NCBI RefSeq assembly: GCF_000427405.1
Contig: NZ_KE386491.1
Span: forward strand, 3,662,790-3,726,789
DNA: 64,000 bases
Source of the DNA: Flectobacillus major DSM 103
GTDB taxonomy: Bacteria; Bacteroidota; Bacteroidia; Cytophagales; Spirosomataceae
Direction of reading: 5' to 3'
The notes beneath the pieces are model-generated. The model worked only from the letters and a program-made list of their open reading frames with translations, did not search any database and was not told the origin of the DNA. Shown piece after piece: positions 10,901 to 17,738 of the stretch. Position 1 is the first letter of the stretch, and every line of letters starts with the position of its first letter. Both the position numbers and the translations under genes were made by a program.

Positions 10901-12132
10901 TTATCAGCTTTGAAGATGCGGCTGGCTGTAAATATACTACAGGCCCTATTACCATCAACAGTGTAACTAGAACTGCCGTAACTATTACCCCTCCTGCTAG
11001 CAAATGTGAAGGCGAAACCATAGAACTGGAAGCATCTAACTATTCGTCTGGAAACATTGTGTGGAATACTGGAGCTACTACCCCAAAAATAGCAGTTACT
11101 AATTCGGGAACTTACACCGTAACAGTAACCTCTTTGGACGGTATTTGTAGAAATGTAGCCAACACAACAGTTACCTTCAGGCCTAGCCCTAAAGTAACTA
11201 TTATTGGGCCAAATACTGTTTGTTTAGGTACATCTCCTATACAGCTTACTGCAACTCCTGCTGGTGGTGTGTGGTCAGGAACAAACATTAGTACAAGCGG
11301 CTTATACACGCCTCCAGCTCTTATCAAAACCGACGCTATTAAATACCAATTCACTCAAAATAACTGTGTAGGAAGCGAAACCAAAAATATCTCTACGGTT
11401 AGCAAACCACAAGTAAATTTGGGTAATGATATCAATTTCTGTAGAAATGAAATCAAAATGATTGGTATCAATACTGAGCCCAACTTGACGTACCGCTGGA
11501 ATACGGGCGAAAATACAGCTAAAATATTCCCGTCACGAACAGGAACTTATACCCTAACGGTATCGAATGGAACGTGTAATACCATTGATGACATCAAGGT
11601 GAATATCTTGGCAATACCTTATATAAGCCTAAAATCTGAAACACCAATATGTGTACCCGATGGCTTACCTGTACAGTTAGACGCAGGTAATGGCGGGGGC
11701 TTTATGACCTACAATTGGATACCAACAGGCGAAAACACCCAGAAAATAGCAGTTTATACGCCTGGTTTTTATACGGTAAAAGTAACTAACCCCGCAGGAT
11801 GTATCAATACTGCTACCACAACAGTGTATGATTTGTGTATTCCTGATGTTATTGTTCCTAATATTTTTACGCCTAATAACGACAGTAAAAACAATACATT
11901 TCAGATTTTTGTCAAGCATATTTCACGAAATGATTTTACCCTAAAAATCTATAACCGCTGGGGCGAAATGGTTTTCTTGTCTAACGATTGGGACGACCGC
12001 TGGGATGGTAAATACAAAGGCGTATTATCGCCACCCAATAGCTACGTTTGGGAGATTACGTATCGGCCCGAATATCCCGATGCTGGTAGCGAAATCAAAG
12101 TAAAACGAGGGGCTGTTACAGTAGCGTGGTAA
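7942..12132 (+). CDS. Giant T9SS type B cargo protein with PKD and Ig-like repeats
   Basis: This 1396-residue secreted or surface protein begins with a signal peptide ending near residue 31 (AGTNTTTVAQ). A PKD domain follows (WLWDFGDP near 71-78), then a proline-rich hinge (PPPPEPPKE near 200) and a beta-propeller-like region up to about 580 (YWYFGKGAGMLFSNG, IFYTDGRKVY, FSADNTKMAY, FSPDGNSLYA). Repeated Ig-like modules follow with the pattern YRWSSGQTTPSI...GKYTVTV. The last ~95 residues are a gliding-motility-associated type B sorting domain (VPNIFTPNNDSKNN, IYNRWGEMVF, WDGKYKG). The domain is normally read by the T9SS with a PorP/SprF partner, here the divergent neighbour. The ligand or substrate is unknown. 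A dispersed repeat starts 3 bp after the stop. Confidence 0.93.
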   Translation: MSNFGKTYQFFLSLLLGLLIWAGTNTTTVAQISATKLCLSECQDSTAATQFKDTFSTPATAWLWDFGDPTSGNKNTSTLKSPAHLYTTPGKKTITLTRTEVGVPKVYTTEITINQPPTPFYLGNDPSQQDTTICKGDKLKLDPYRTGGALPQYKYSWFPKGDTTQTIFADSTTCYSVQVTDTLTGCSSENKLNVKLCVPPPPEPPKEYWYFGKGAGMLFSNGSPTADDQGKTDAIEGVSSITDAKGNTIFYTDGRKVYRKDGTLMPSVSPADTLLGSSFATQGTVIIPVPSCKGCQSLYYVFTTTDINGQKQLTYSVVDMRKDGGKGKIVEKNIPVNDAQTTESVASVYVPKDSTYWVVTHDYGNNTFRLNRVTKNGLSISKTIDIGSAVDSVSKAQGYLKFSADNTKMAYVIPGPYKNLIEIYDFADSTGTISGKRVIDLGLAPPTLYGAEFSPDGNSLYATLTAGVTTLPPADTTIKSQLLKFDITTTDTATIRKSKVLIDSTSTQNFGTLKVGPDGKIYMAIQGSSFLGVIGKPNVQLQSTDKLDTLEYKRNGFDLNGKLSQLGLPNTTSVTPTQDEQSGISVSDTCLGSPTNFQANHLCGDKLKNTKTLWLVYRGKAPQNNQPEGSPIATLGGGAGDKDLQASITLTEPGVYHVRVVMANRCKSDTTLPAQEFTIKPMPSPNLGNDIELCAASTILNSNNTLDSSNYFWVKDGSFLPNDSLRTLTVTQSGKYRVLVERNGCIKDDEINVVLAQAQPFNLADTTICNSSSIILDASVAGGSNSQYRWSSGQTTPSIVVTTAGKYTVTVTTPIGNTTCTVSDDINVALRPPTNFSRLITAPTACNKQDGSIVLSNFNPADTYTFVWYKDGILQPNLTGANISGLSTGTYQVTINSPSSCGKTETFSLIPAATPLANITTRVDNVTCLSDGAININVLSTSRFIPFNYILIKQGTPDIQAGSGGMASIFVSSGIYKIKNLTTGTYIISFEDAAGCKYTTGPITINSVTRTAVTITPPASKCEGETIELEASNYSSGNIVWNTGATTPKIAVTNSGTYTVTVTSLDGICRNVANTTVTFRPSPKVTIIGPNTVCLGTSPIQLTATPAGGVWSGTNISTSGLYTPPALIKTDAIKYQFTQNNCVGSETKNISTVSKPQVNLGNDINFCRNEIKMIGINTEPNLTYRWNTGENTAKIFPSRTGTYTLTVSNGTCNTIDDIKVNILAIPYISLKSETPICVPDGLPVQLDAGNGGGFMTYNWIPTGENTQKIAVYTPGFYTVKVTNPAGCINTATTTVYDLCIPDVIVPNIFTPNNDSKNNTFQIFVKHISRNDFTLKIYNRWGEMVFLSNDWDDRWDGKYKGVLSPPNSYVWEITYRPEYPDAGSEIKVKRGAVTVAW

Positions 12133-12134
12133 TC

Positions 12135-12415
12135 AAACGTGAGTCATCTCAAATTTTAAGTAATATTAAAAGAGCCCCTATTGGTGTTTGTTGGGATTTA
12201 TAACGTCGTCAAGTAAATTTTGAAGAGATTTATCAATTGCTCAAATGATAGGAATTTAGAGGGTATTCATACAAAAGGCGGTCGAAAAACAATTTTCGAC
12301 CGCCTTTTTTTATGTTAAATATCAGCATAACACATCTTTAGCCGCAAAGCATTACATCTCTACTGGTGAAAAGCATATTCAAAAATATTCACTAAATATG
12401 AAATAACTCATGTTT
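12135..12415 (+). repeat. Dispersed TIR element, copy 1 (plus orientation)
   Basis: This 281-bp non-coding element has imperfect terminal inverted repeats. It starts AAACGTGAG and ends CTCATGTTT. It fills nearly all the space between the convergent stops of the 1396-aa gene (12132) and trpA (12435). Its core hairpin has arms GGCGGTCGAAAA (12277-12288) and TTTTCGACCGCC (12293-12304) with an ACAA loop, flanked by A and T runs. It shares long stretches with copies at 17327-17592 and 44571-44830, including TTTGTTGGGAT, CTCAAATGATAG and CACATCTTTAGCC. This copy is longest, with an insertion near its right end. No ORF is conserved. Confidence 0.88.
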
Positions 12416-12434
12416 ATGATAATATTCCATATTT

Positions 12435-13211
12435 TTATGCTCCTTTAATCGCTTGTACAAAAGCCTTAATATCAGTTTGGAGATTCTTTGAAGTCGAAAC
12501 AACCTTGATAAATGCACTACCAATAATAGCCCCAGCAGCATGAGAAGAAGCTTTGACAAATGTTTCATTATCTGAAATACCAAAGCCAATCAAGCGAGGG
12601 TTAGTAAGATTCATGGCATTGATTCTAGCAAAATACTCTTCCTGAACATCCGATATTCCAGATTTTGCCCCAGTAATACTTGCCGACGAAACCATATAAA
12701 TAAAGCCAGCAGAAATAGCATCGATATGTCTGATTCGGCTTTCTGAAGTTTGAGGTGTAATCAAGAAGATATTCAAGATACCATATTTATCGAATATTGC
12801 TTTATATTCCTCTTCATAAACATCTACTGGCAAATCGGGTAAAATCAAACCATCTACGCCTACTTCTTGACATTTTTGGCAAAAGTTTTCGATCCCAAAT
12901 TGCAACACAGGATTGATATAACCCATCAAAAGTATCGGTACTTTCACAGAAGGTCGTATGCCAGCTAATTGCTCAAACAAGAGTTTGACACTCATGCCAT
13001 TGTCCAAGGCAATTTGGTTAGAAGCCTGAATGGTTTCACCATCAGCAACAGGGTCTGAGTAAGGCATACCTATTTCTACCAAATCGGCACCACTTTCGTC
13101 TAGTGCTTTTAAGACAGTGGTAGTATCGTTCAATTCAGGGTATCCTGCCGTAAAATAAACATTTAATATATTATTCTTCTTTTGTTCAAAAAGTTGTGTT
13201 ATTCTGTTCAT
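12435..13211 (-). CDS. trpA: Tryptophan synthase alpha chain
   Basis: TrpA cleaves indole-3-glycerol phosphate to indole and glyceraldehyde 3-phosphate and passes indole to TrpB. The 258-residue TIM barrel shows YFTAGYP near the N-terminus, VEIGMPYSDPVADGETIQ with the catalytic glutamate, DGLILPDLPVD with the catalytic aspartate, and VGFGIS-like IGFGISDNE. I chose the ATG at 13211 (MNRITQLFEQKK). A longer frame to 13235 would need TTG. It lies just downstream of mpl on the same strand, 72 bp apart, and is separated from trpCFB, which is unusual for this phylum. Confidence 0.96.
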   Translation of the reverse strand: MNRITQLFEQKKNNILNVYFTAGYPELNDTTTVLKALDESGADLVEIGMPYSDPVADGETIQASNQIALDNGMSVKLLFEQLAGIRPSVKVPILLMGYINPVLQFGIENFCQKCQEVGVDGLILPDLPVDVYEEEYKAIFDKYGILNIFLITPQTSESRIRHIDAISAGFIYMVSSASITGAKSGISDVQEEYFARINAMNLTNPRLIGFGISDNETFVKASSHAAGAIIGSAFIKVVSTSKNLQTDIKAFVQAIKGA

Positions 13212-13283
13212 GATTTGAGTAAAGTTCTTTTGCAAGGTAATAGAACATCATTTTTGATGCGTATTTGCCATTACCTATCCCAT

Positions 13284-14645
13284 TTATTGAAGTATTTGAT
13301 TTGAAATTTCCGCAAAATCCAGACCATTGAAAGTCCCTGACGACATCATCAGTAAATTTGATCCACGCCATCGCTTGGTCAATAAGTAGACTTTTAAGGA
13401 TTCGTTATCGGTAAATACTTCTAAATGTGGTGTACCAAAAGCAGCTTTAATTTCTTCTACCGAAATAGCAGGAAGTTTTTTGTGTTCAAGTGTTTTTGGA
13501 CTAAAATAAACTATTGCGGTGTCGGCACTATCTAATTTATGGGCATATTCTTTCAAAAAGTTCTTATTCAAACTACTAAAAGTATGTAGTTCTAAACAAG
13601 CCACTAAGTGCCGTTCGGGAAATTGGGCTTTCAGAGCTTTTGTAGTAGCTTCAACTTTGGACGGAGCATGGGCAAAATCTCGATAAAAAATAGTATGCTC
13701 GTTTTTTGCAACCAGTTCCAAACGCTTGGCAGCTCCTTTAAAAGAAGCAATAGCCTCGTAAAACTCGTCCTCTTCGATACCGATTTGACTCAACACCAAA
13801 CGAGCCCCATTAAGGTTTTTGAGGTTATGCTCACCAAAAACAGCAATTTCTAATTCTTTTTTATTAGGTAATATCAAAAAAGTCTTACCATTTTTTACTT
13901 TGGCAGGATGGGCTCTATAAGCATATTTTTGAATATCGGGATATTCGACAGCACCTATTTTAGCCACCAAGGGGTCGGTTTCATCATAAATCAAACTGCC
14001 TGACTTAGGTACATCCTGTGCCAATAGTTCAAACTGGTGTAGATAGTCTTGAAACTCGGGGAATACGTTGATATGATCCCAAGCAATACCCGAAATAAGG
14101 GCTACGTGTGGATGATAATGTAAAAACTTGGGCCTGCGGTCGATAGGCGAAGCTAAATATTCGTCACCTTCAATAACAATTACGGGAGCATCCGACAGCT
14201 TGGCCATGGTATCGAACCCTTCGATTCGAGCCCCAACCAAATAGTCAAACTTTTTATGATGGTATTGTAGCACATGAAGAATCATTGAAGTAATGGTAGT
14301 TTTTCCATGACTTCCAGCAATCACAACTCTTTGTTTATTTTGGCTTTGCAAATAGACAAACTCAGGATATGAGTAAATATTCAATCCTAATGCCTGAGCT
14401 TTTAGTAGCTCGGGGTTATCTACTCGGGCATGCATTCCTAAAATTACACAATCCAAATCACTTGAAATTTTTTCTGGAAACCAACCTATTTCGGCTGGCA
14501 AAAGGCCATTCTGAGCCAATAAACTGCGAGAAGGCTCATAAATCTCATCGTCAGAACCCGTAACCAGATAACCATTATTGTGTAGGTCGATAGCCAGATT
14601 GTGCATGGCTGCTCCTCCAATGGCAATAAAGTGAACTTTTTTCAT
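13284..14645 (-). CDS. mpl: UDP-N-acetylmuramate:murein tripeptide ligase Mpl-like Mur ligase
   Basis: Mpl re-attaches the recycled tripeptide L-Ala-gamma-D-Glu-mDAP to UDP-MurNAc in cell-wall recycling. The 453-residue protein has the Mur ligase three-domain layout. The N-terminal Rossmann part is KKVHFIAIGGAAMHNLA (UDP-sugar binding). The central ATPase has P-loop GSHGKTTITSM near residues 111-121 and VIEGDEYLAS. The C-terminal domain contains FYRDFAHAPSKVEAT. HFIAIGGAAMH rather than the MurC GIGGIGMSG pattern favours Mpl over MurC. It is followed by trpA on the same strand, with no functional link apparent. Confidence 0.88.
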   Translation of the reverse strand: MKKVHFIAIGGAAMHNLAIDLHNNGYLVTGSDDEIYEPSRSLLAQNGLLPAEIGWFPEKISSDLDCVILGMHARVDNPELLKAQALGLNIYSYPEFVYLQSQNKQRVVIAGSHGKTTITSMILHVLQYHHKKFDYLVGARIEGFDTMAKLSDAPVIVIEGDEYLASPIDRRPKFLHYHPHVALISGIAWDHINVFPEFQDYLHQFELLAQDVPKSGSLIYDETDPLVAKIGAVEYPDIQKYAYRAHPAKVKNGKTFLILPNKKELEIAVFGEHNLKNLNGARLVLSQIGIEEDEFYEAIASFKGAAKRLELVAKNEHTIFYRDFAHAPSKVEATTKALKAQFPERHLVACLELHTFSSLNKNFLKEYAHKLDSADTAIVYFSPKTLEHKKLPAISVEEIKAAFGTPHLEVFTDNESLKVYLLTKRWRGSNLLMMSSGTFNGLDFAEISNQILQ

Positions 14646-14876
14646 AGAAATTTAACTCGAACTTTCCAGCCCGAAACAATGTTTCTTAAATTAATTGTGG
14701 TTTTGTGATTGCTATGACTTTTCCAAGAAACTAAGTGGCTGATAATGAGTTGTTTTAGTACCCCAAACAGCTTTGAAAAGAGTAATAGACCATAAGTACA
14801 ACTATTTGATTATCAAACAAATACAAGTTCTTTTACAAAACAGATTATTAAATAATCATAAATCCAAATTATATTC

Positions 14877-14907
14877 TTGCAAAGGTCATACTTTTATTGC
14901 ACTTTTG
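14877..14907 (+). promoter_or_regulatory. Predicted promoter of the arginine decarboxylase transcript
   Basis: TTG (14877-14879), a 20-nt spacer and CACTTTTG (14900-14907) match the bacteroidetal TTG-N19/20-TAnnTTTG promoter except for the first base of the -7 box. A start near 14912 would put the 10-codon upstream ORF at the very 5' end of the mRNA. Confidence 0.5.
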
Positions 14908-14917
14908 CACGTTTTTT

Positions 14918-14950
14918 ATGAGTAAAACTCCGCAAGGTTATTTTCTTTGA
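14918..14950 (+). CDS. Possible 10-residue leader peptide upstream of arginine decarboxylase
   Basis: ATG AGT AAA ... TGA encodes MSKTPQGYFL. It begins a few bases after the predicted transcription start and overlaps the 5' arm (CCGCAAG, 14930-14936) of a hairpin whose 3' arm lies just after its stop. Translation of this ORF would open the hairpin, which is the geometry of attenuation leaders. It has no run of one regulatory codon, and no homologue is known to me, so it may be fortuitous. Confidence 0.35.
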   Translation: MSKTPQGYFL

Positions 14951-14973
14951 TGAAATTTCTTGCGGTTTTCGTT
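14930..14973 (+). promoter_or_regulatory. Terminator-like hairpin in the arginine decarboxylase leader
   Basis: CCGCAAG (14930-14936) pairs with CTTGCGG (14959-14965). AAAA upstream and TTTT downstream can extend the stem, and an inner ATTTT/GAAAT stem can form. The T-rich tail TTTTCGTTTC follows, so the structure could act as a conditional terminator about 75 nt before the decarboxylase ATG. Confidence 0.45.
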
Positions 14974-15044
14974 TCTTAGGACGAAGGCTCACAAACTTAA
15001 ATAATTTCCAACATAAAAACTCGCTTTATGCTTTTCGCAGTAGG

Positions 15045-16529
15045 ATGAAAAATTACATTGACCTCATTGACCAGACCATTGAGTTTCCAACTCTTGAGTT
15101 CAACATTGACGAAAACAATGAACTAATGTTCAACAATGTGCCGTTAATGGATATTATTAAGCAGTACGGTACGCCACTCAAAATCACGTATTTACCCAAA
15201 ATTGGTGAGCATATTGAAAACGCCAAGCGTATGTTCAAGAATGCTATAAAAAAGTACAATTATAAGGGCAATTATACGTATTGTTACTGTACCAAATCTT
15301 CTCATTTTAGATTTGTGGTCGAAGAGGTTCTTAGTCACAATGTTCACCTCGAAACATCTTCGTCTTTCGACATTCCTATTATTCGAAAGTTATACGATGA
15401 AGGTAAGATTTCAAAATCTACCTACATTTTATGTAATGGATACAAGCTTCCTTTGTACACGCAATATATCAGCGAATTAATCAACGAAGGATTCAATTGT
15501 ATTCCGATTTTGGATAATTTAAAAGAAATTGACTTCTACGATAAGTCTGTTACTGCCGAAACCGTTAATCTCGGTATGAGAATCGCTACAGACGAAGAGC
15601 CTGATTTTGCTTTCTATACTTCACGTTTGGGCTTACGCTACTCTGACGTGATGGATTTGTATAAAAATAAGATTCAAAACAGTGAGAAATATAAGCTCAA
15701 AATGCTTCATTTCTTTATCAATACGGGTATTAAAGACAGTGCCTATTATTGGTCTGAGTTGAGTCGCTTCATTTACAAATACTGTGAAATGAAGAAAATC
15801 TGTCCAGAGTTGGATTCTATTGACTTGGGTGGCGGTTTACCGATCCAAACGTCTCTACAATTTAATTATGACTACCAAGCCATGATTGACGAAATTGTAG
15901 AATCTATTTCTTGGATTTGTAACAAAAACAATGTGCCTGTACCAAATATCTTTACCGAGTTTGGGTCTTATACGGTTGGTGAAAGTGGTGCAGTATTGTA
16001 CGAAATTATCGACCAAAAACTCCAAAATGATAAGGAACTTTGGTATATGATTGATGGTTCGTTTATTACGCAGTTGCCAGACTCGTGGGGCATGAACCAA
16101 AAGTATATTATGTTGCCTGTTAATAACTGGGGATTCCCTTATCAGAAGGTAAACTTGGGGGGCTTAACCTGCGATTCAATGGATTTTTACAATACTGAAG
16201 CCCATAGCTCAGATTTGTATTTACCTATTTTTGAAGAAGGGCAAGAACGTCAGTTTGTTGGGTTTTTCCATACAGGAGCTTACCAAGAATCGTTGGGTGG
16301 CTACGGTGGTATCCAGCACTGTTTGATTCCTGCTCCCAAACATGTATTGGTTGACAGGCTAGAAGATGGAACTATTACAACTCAACTTTTTGCACCAGAG
16401 CAAGGTAGCGATGGTATGTTGGGTATACTAGGCTATGGCAATGCTCCTAAGCAATCTGAACCCCAACAGCTTGTTTTGACACAAGAAGACATGAAACGTG
16501 CTGAAAATCTGTCACTTGTAGAACAATAA
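15045..16529 (+). CDS. speA: Biosynthetic arginine decarboxylase (PLP fold III)
   Basis: This 494-residue enzyme belongs to the alanine-racemase-fold decarboxylases. It probably turns arginine into agmatine for polyamine synthesis. The PLP lysine is K84 in YCYCTKSSHF. SIDLGGGLPIQ binds the cofactor phosphate, and GGLTCDSMDFY is the C-D-S-x-D motif that supplies the second active-site half in the dimer. The protein is shorter than E. coli SpeA (about 660 aa) but matches the compact Bacteroidota form. Related diaminopimelate or carboxynorspermidine decarboxylases are alternatives, though the overall sequence fits arginine decarboxylase better. The leader contains a possible attenuator. Confidence 0.82.
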   Translation: MKNYIDLIDQTIEFPTLEFNIDENNELMFNNVPLMDIIKQYGTPLKITYLPKIGEHIENAKRMFKNAIKKYNYKGNYTYCYCTKSSHFRFVVEEVLSHNVHLETSSSFDIPIIRKLYDEGKISKSTYILCNGYKLPLYTQYISELINEGFNCIPILDNLKEIDFYDKSVTAETVNLGMRIATDEEPDFAFYTSRLGLRYSDVMDLYKNKIQNSEKYKLKMLHFFINTGIKDSAYYWSELSRFIYKYCEMKKICPELDSIDLGGGLPIQTSLQFNYDYQAMIDEIVESISWICNKNNVPVPNIFTEFGSYTVGESGAVLYEIIDQKLQNDKELWYMIDGSFITQLPDSWGMNQKYIMLPVNNWGFPYQKVNLGGLTCDSMDFYNTEAHSSDLYLPIFEEGQERQFVGFFHTGAYQESLGGYGGIQHCLIPAPKHVLVDRLEDGTITTQLFAPEQGSDGMLGILGYGNAPKQSEPQQLVLTQEDMKRAENLSLVEQ

Positions 16530-16545
16530 ATTTAGGGTTTTAGAG

Positions 16546-16574
16546 TTGTGCATGAAGAGATATTTGTAAATTTG
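16546..16574 (+). promoter_or_regulatory. Promoter of the small lipoprotein gene
   Basis: TTG (16546-16548), an 18-nt spacer and a perfect TAAATTTG -7 box (16567-16574) stand 47 bp before the ATG at 16622. The promoter sits directly after the arginine decarboxylase stop, so the small gene is probably transcribed independently. Confidence 0.55.
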
Positions 16575-16621
16575 TTGTAAGATTCTCAATTGTATCAAAC
16601 TTTAATCATTTATATATCCTC

Positions 16622-16750
16622 ATGAAAAGAGCTTCCATTATTTTAGGTATGCTGGCTTTGGTAGCTTTGGCATCTTGTGGTAGAAAAAACAACTGCCCTG
16701 CTTACGGTACTACAAGCATCGATAAGCCTGCTTACAAGGGTAGAAACTAA
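16622..16750 (+). CDS. 42-residue lipoprotein with CPAYG motif
   Basis: This short gene encodes a 42-residue protein: a type II signal sequence with lipobox LASC (cysteine at residue 19), then a short mature part of about 24 residues containing the motif NNCPAYG and a basic end. Tiny lipoproteins with a C-P-A-Y motif are, as I recall, common in Bacteroidota, and their function is unknown. A promoter box precedes the gene and a terminator hairpin follows, so it appears to be a self-contained unit. It is easily missed because of its size. Confidence 0.75.
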   Translation: MKRASIILGMLALVALASCGRKNNCPAYGTTSIDKPAYKGRN

Positions 16751-16770
16751 GATTTCATAAATTTCTATAA

Positions 16771-16808
16771 AAGCTGTATTACGCAAATTTTGTGTGATAC
16801 AGCTTTTT
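16771..16808 (+). terminator. Terminator after the small lipoprotein gene
   Basis: AAGCTGTAT pairs with ATACAGCTT, an inner ACGCAAA/TTTGTGT stem is also possible, and a T run follows. It lies 20 bp after the stop codon. Confidence 0.8.
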
Positions 16809-16875
16809 ATTTGCTATTTCTTGACAATAGTAAAAAATACTTAGTTATGGGAACAAATTATATTGGTTTTAACGT

Positions 16876-16914
16876 TTGCAATATTGTTGCATTGTATTAA
16901 TTTTGCAACAACAT
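16876..16914 (+). promoter_or_regulatory. merC-like promoter overlapped by a palindromic operator
   Basis: TTG (16876-16878), a 19-nt spacer and TAATTTTG (16898-16905) form a canonical bacteroidetal promoter. The palindrome TGCAATATTGTTGCA (16877-16891) lies on and after the -33 box. A second, inverted copy of the half-site (TTGCAACAACATT, 16902-16914) covers the -7 box and start site. This arrangement suggests repression by a Fur/Zur-type regulator, because such palindromes rich in TGCAA/TTGCA are typical of that family. The regulator's identity is inference. Confidence 0.55.
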
Positions 16915-16921
16915 TACAAAT

Positions 16922-17305
16922 ATGAATCATTCGCACGCACATACGTTCAAAATGGAAAAGGTAGGTTTCTACCTTTCGGTACTTTGTGCAATACATTGTA
17001 TTGCTACGCCTGTTGTTGTTACAATATTGCCTTATCTTGGTAGTAAATTATTCCATGACCACTCGTGGGAAATTTGGTTTATTGGCGGAAGCTTAGTTTT
17101 GGCTGGTGTAATTTTGTATAATGATTACAAAAAACACCATGCAAAGTTGCCTTTTGTACTATTACTGGGTAGTCTCTTTATCAAAGTACTTGAGTTTGTA
17201 TGGATAGGCGAACAATACGAATTTATTACAGGAACATTAGGTGCTTTGTTTATCGCATTGGCCTACTATTTCAATTGGAAATATAAATCTGCTTGTAATT
17301 GCTAA
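16922..17305 (+). CDS. MerC-domain inner-membrane protein
   Basis: The 127-residue protein has about four membrane helices and fits the MerC family (mercury or metal uptake-like proteins). The N-terminus is His-rich (MNHSHAHTF). The first helix carries the paired metal-binding motif CAIHCIATPVV (C-x3-C near residues 24-28), and the C-terminus ends CNC. In Bacteroidota, MerC-like proteins often accompany Fur-family regulators and are probably linked to zinc or other metal homeostasis rather than mercury resistance (inference). No mer genes are nearby. The palindromic promoter supports metal control. Confidence 0.8.
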   Translation: MNHSHAHTFKMEKVGFYLSVLCAIHCIATPVVVTILPYLGSKLFHDHSWEIWFIGGSLVLAGVILYNDYKKHHAKLPFVLLLGSLFIKVLEFVWIGEQYEFITGTLGALFIALAYYFNWKYKSACNC

Positions 17306-17326
17306 AAGCAAGCCTTATAGATAGCC

Positions 17327-17592
17327 AAATATGAGTAATCCCGAATTTAATGAAGGTGTAATTATTTTTGAAGATGCTTTGTGGCTAAAGATGTGTCATT
17401 CTAATATTTAACATACAAAAGGCGGTCGAAAATTGTTTTTCGACCGCCTTTTGTATGAATACCTACTAAATTTCTATCATTTGAGTAAATGATAAGCCTC
17501 TTCAATGTTCTCTTGACGACCTGATGAATCCCAACAAACACAAATAGGGGGTCTCTTTTAATATTACTTAAAATTCGGAATGCCTCATGTTA
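17327..17592 (-). repeat. Dispersed TIR element, copy 2 (minus orientation)
   Basis: This 266-bp copy is inverted relative to copies 1 and 3. Its ends read AAATATGAG on the left and CTCATGTTA on the right. The terminal repeats of this copy match each other at positions where they differ from copy 3 (CCGAATTT here, CCCAAATTT there). The core hairpin (17421-17448) has perfectly paired 12-nt arms plus an outer CATACAAAA/TTTTGTATG stem. It lies between the convergent stops of the merC-like gene (17305) and the outer-membrane protein gene (17739). The remaining 146 bp before 17739 are featureless AT-rich DNA. Confidence 0.88.
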
Positions 17593-17738
17593 GTGTTACT
17601 TATACGAATATTCCAAGCACACAATTAGTATTCATCCATTAGTTAATTATAATAGATACTGAGCCCAAATAACTATTTATCACTCTATTCCCAATGTTAT
17701 ATAAAATGCTTACAGTCCTTCATAATACGTCTATTTAG

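Noticed and set aside
12135-12415. Element considered as an insertion sequence
   Set aside because: There is no transposase ORF in any copy and no target-site duplication. At most it is a non-autonomous element.
13212-13283. Nested hairpin GGTAAT/ATTACC and CATCA/TGATG upstream of trpA, considered as a tryptophan leader
   Set aside because: No mini-ORF with Trp codons lies in it, and the gap is only 72 bp after mpl. Pairing is weak and could be chance.
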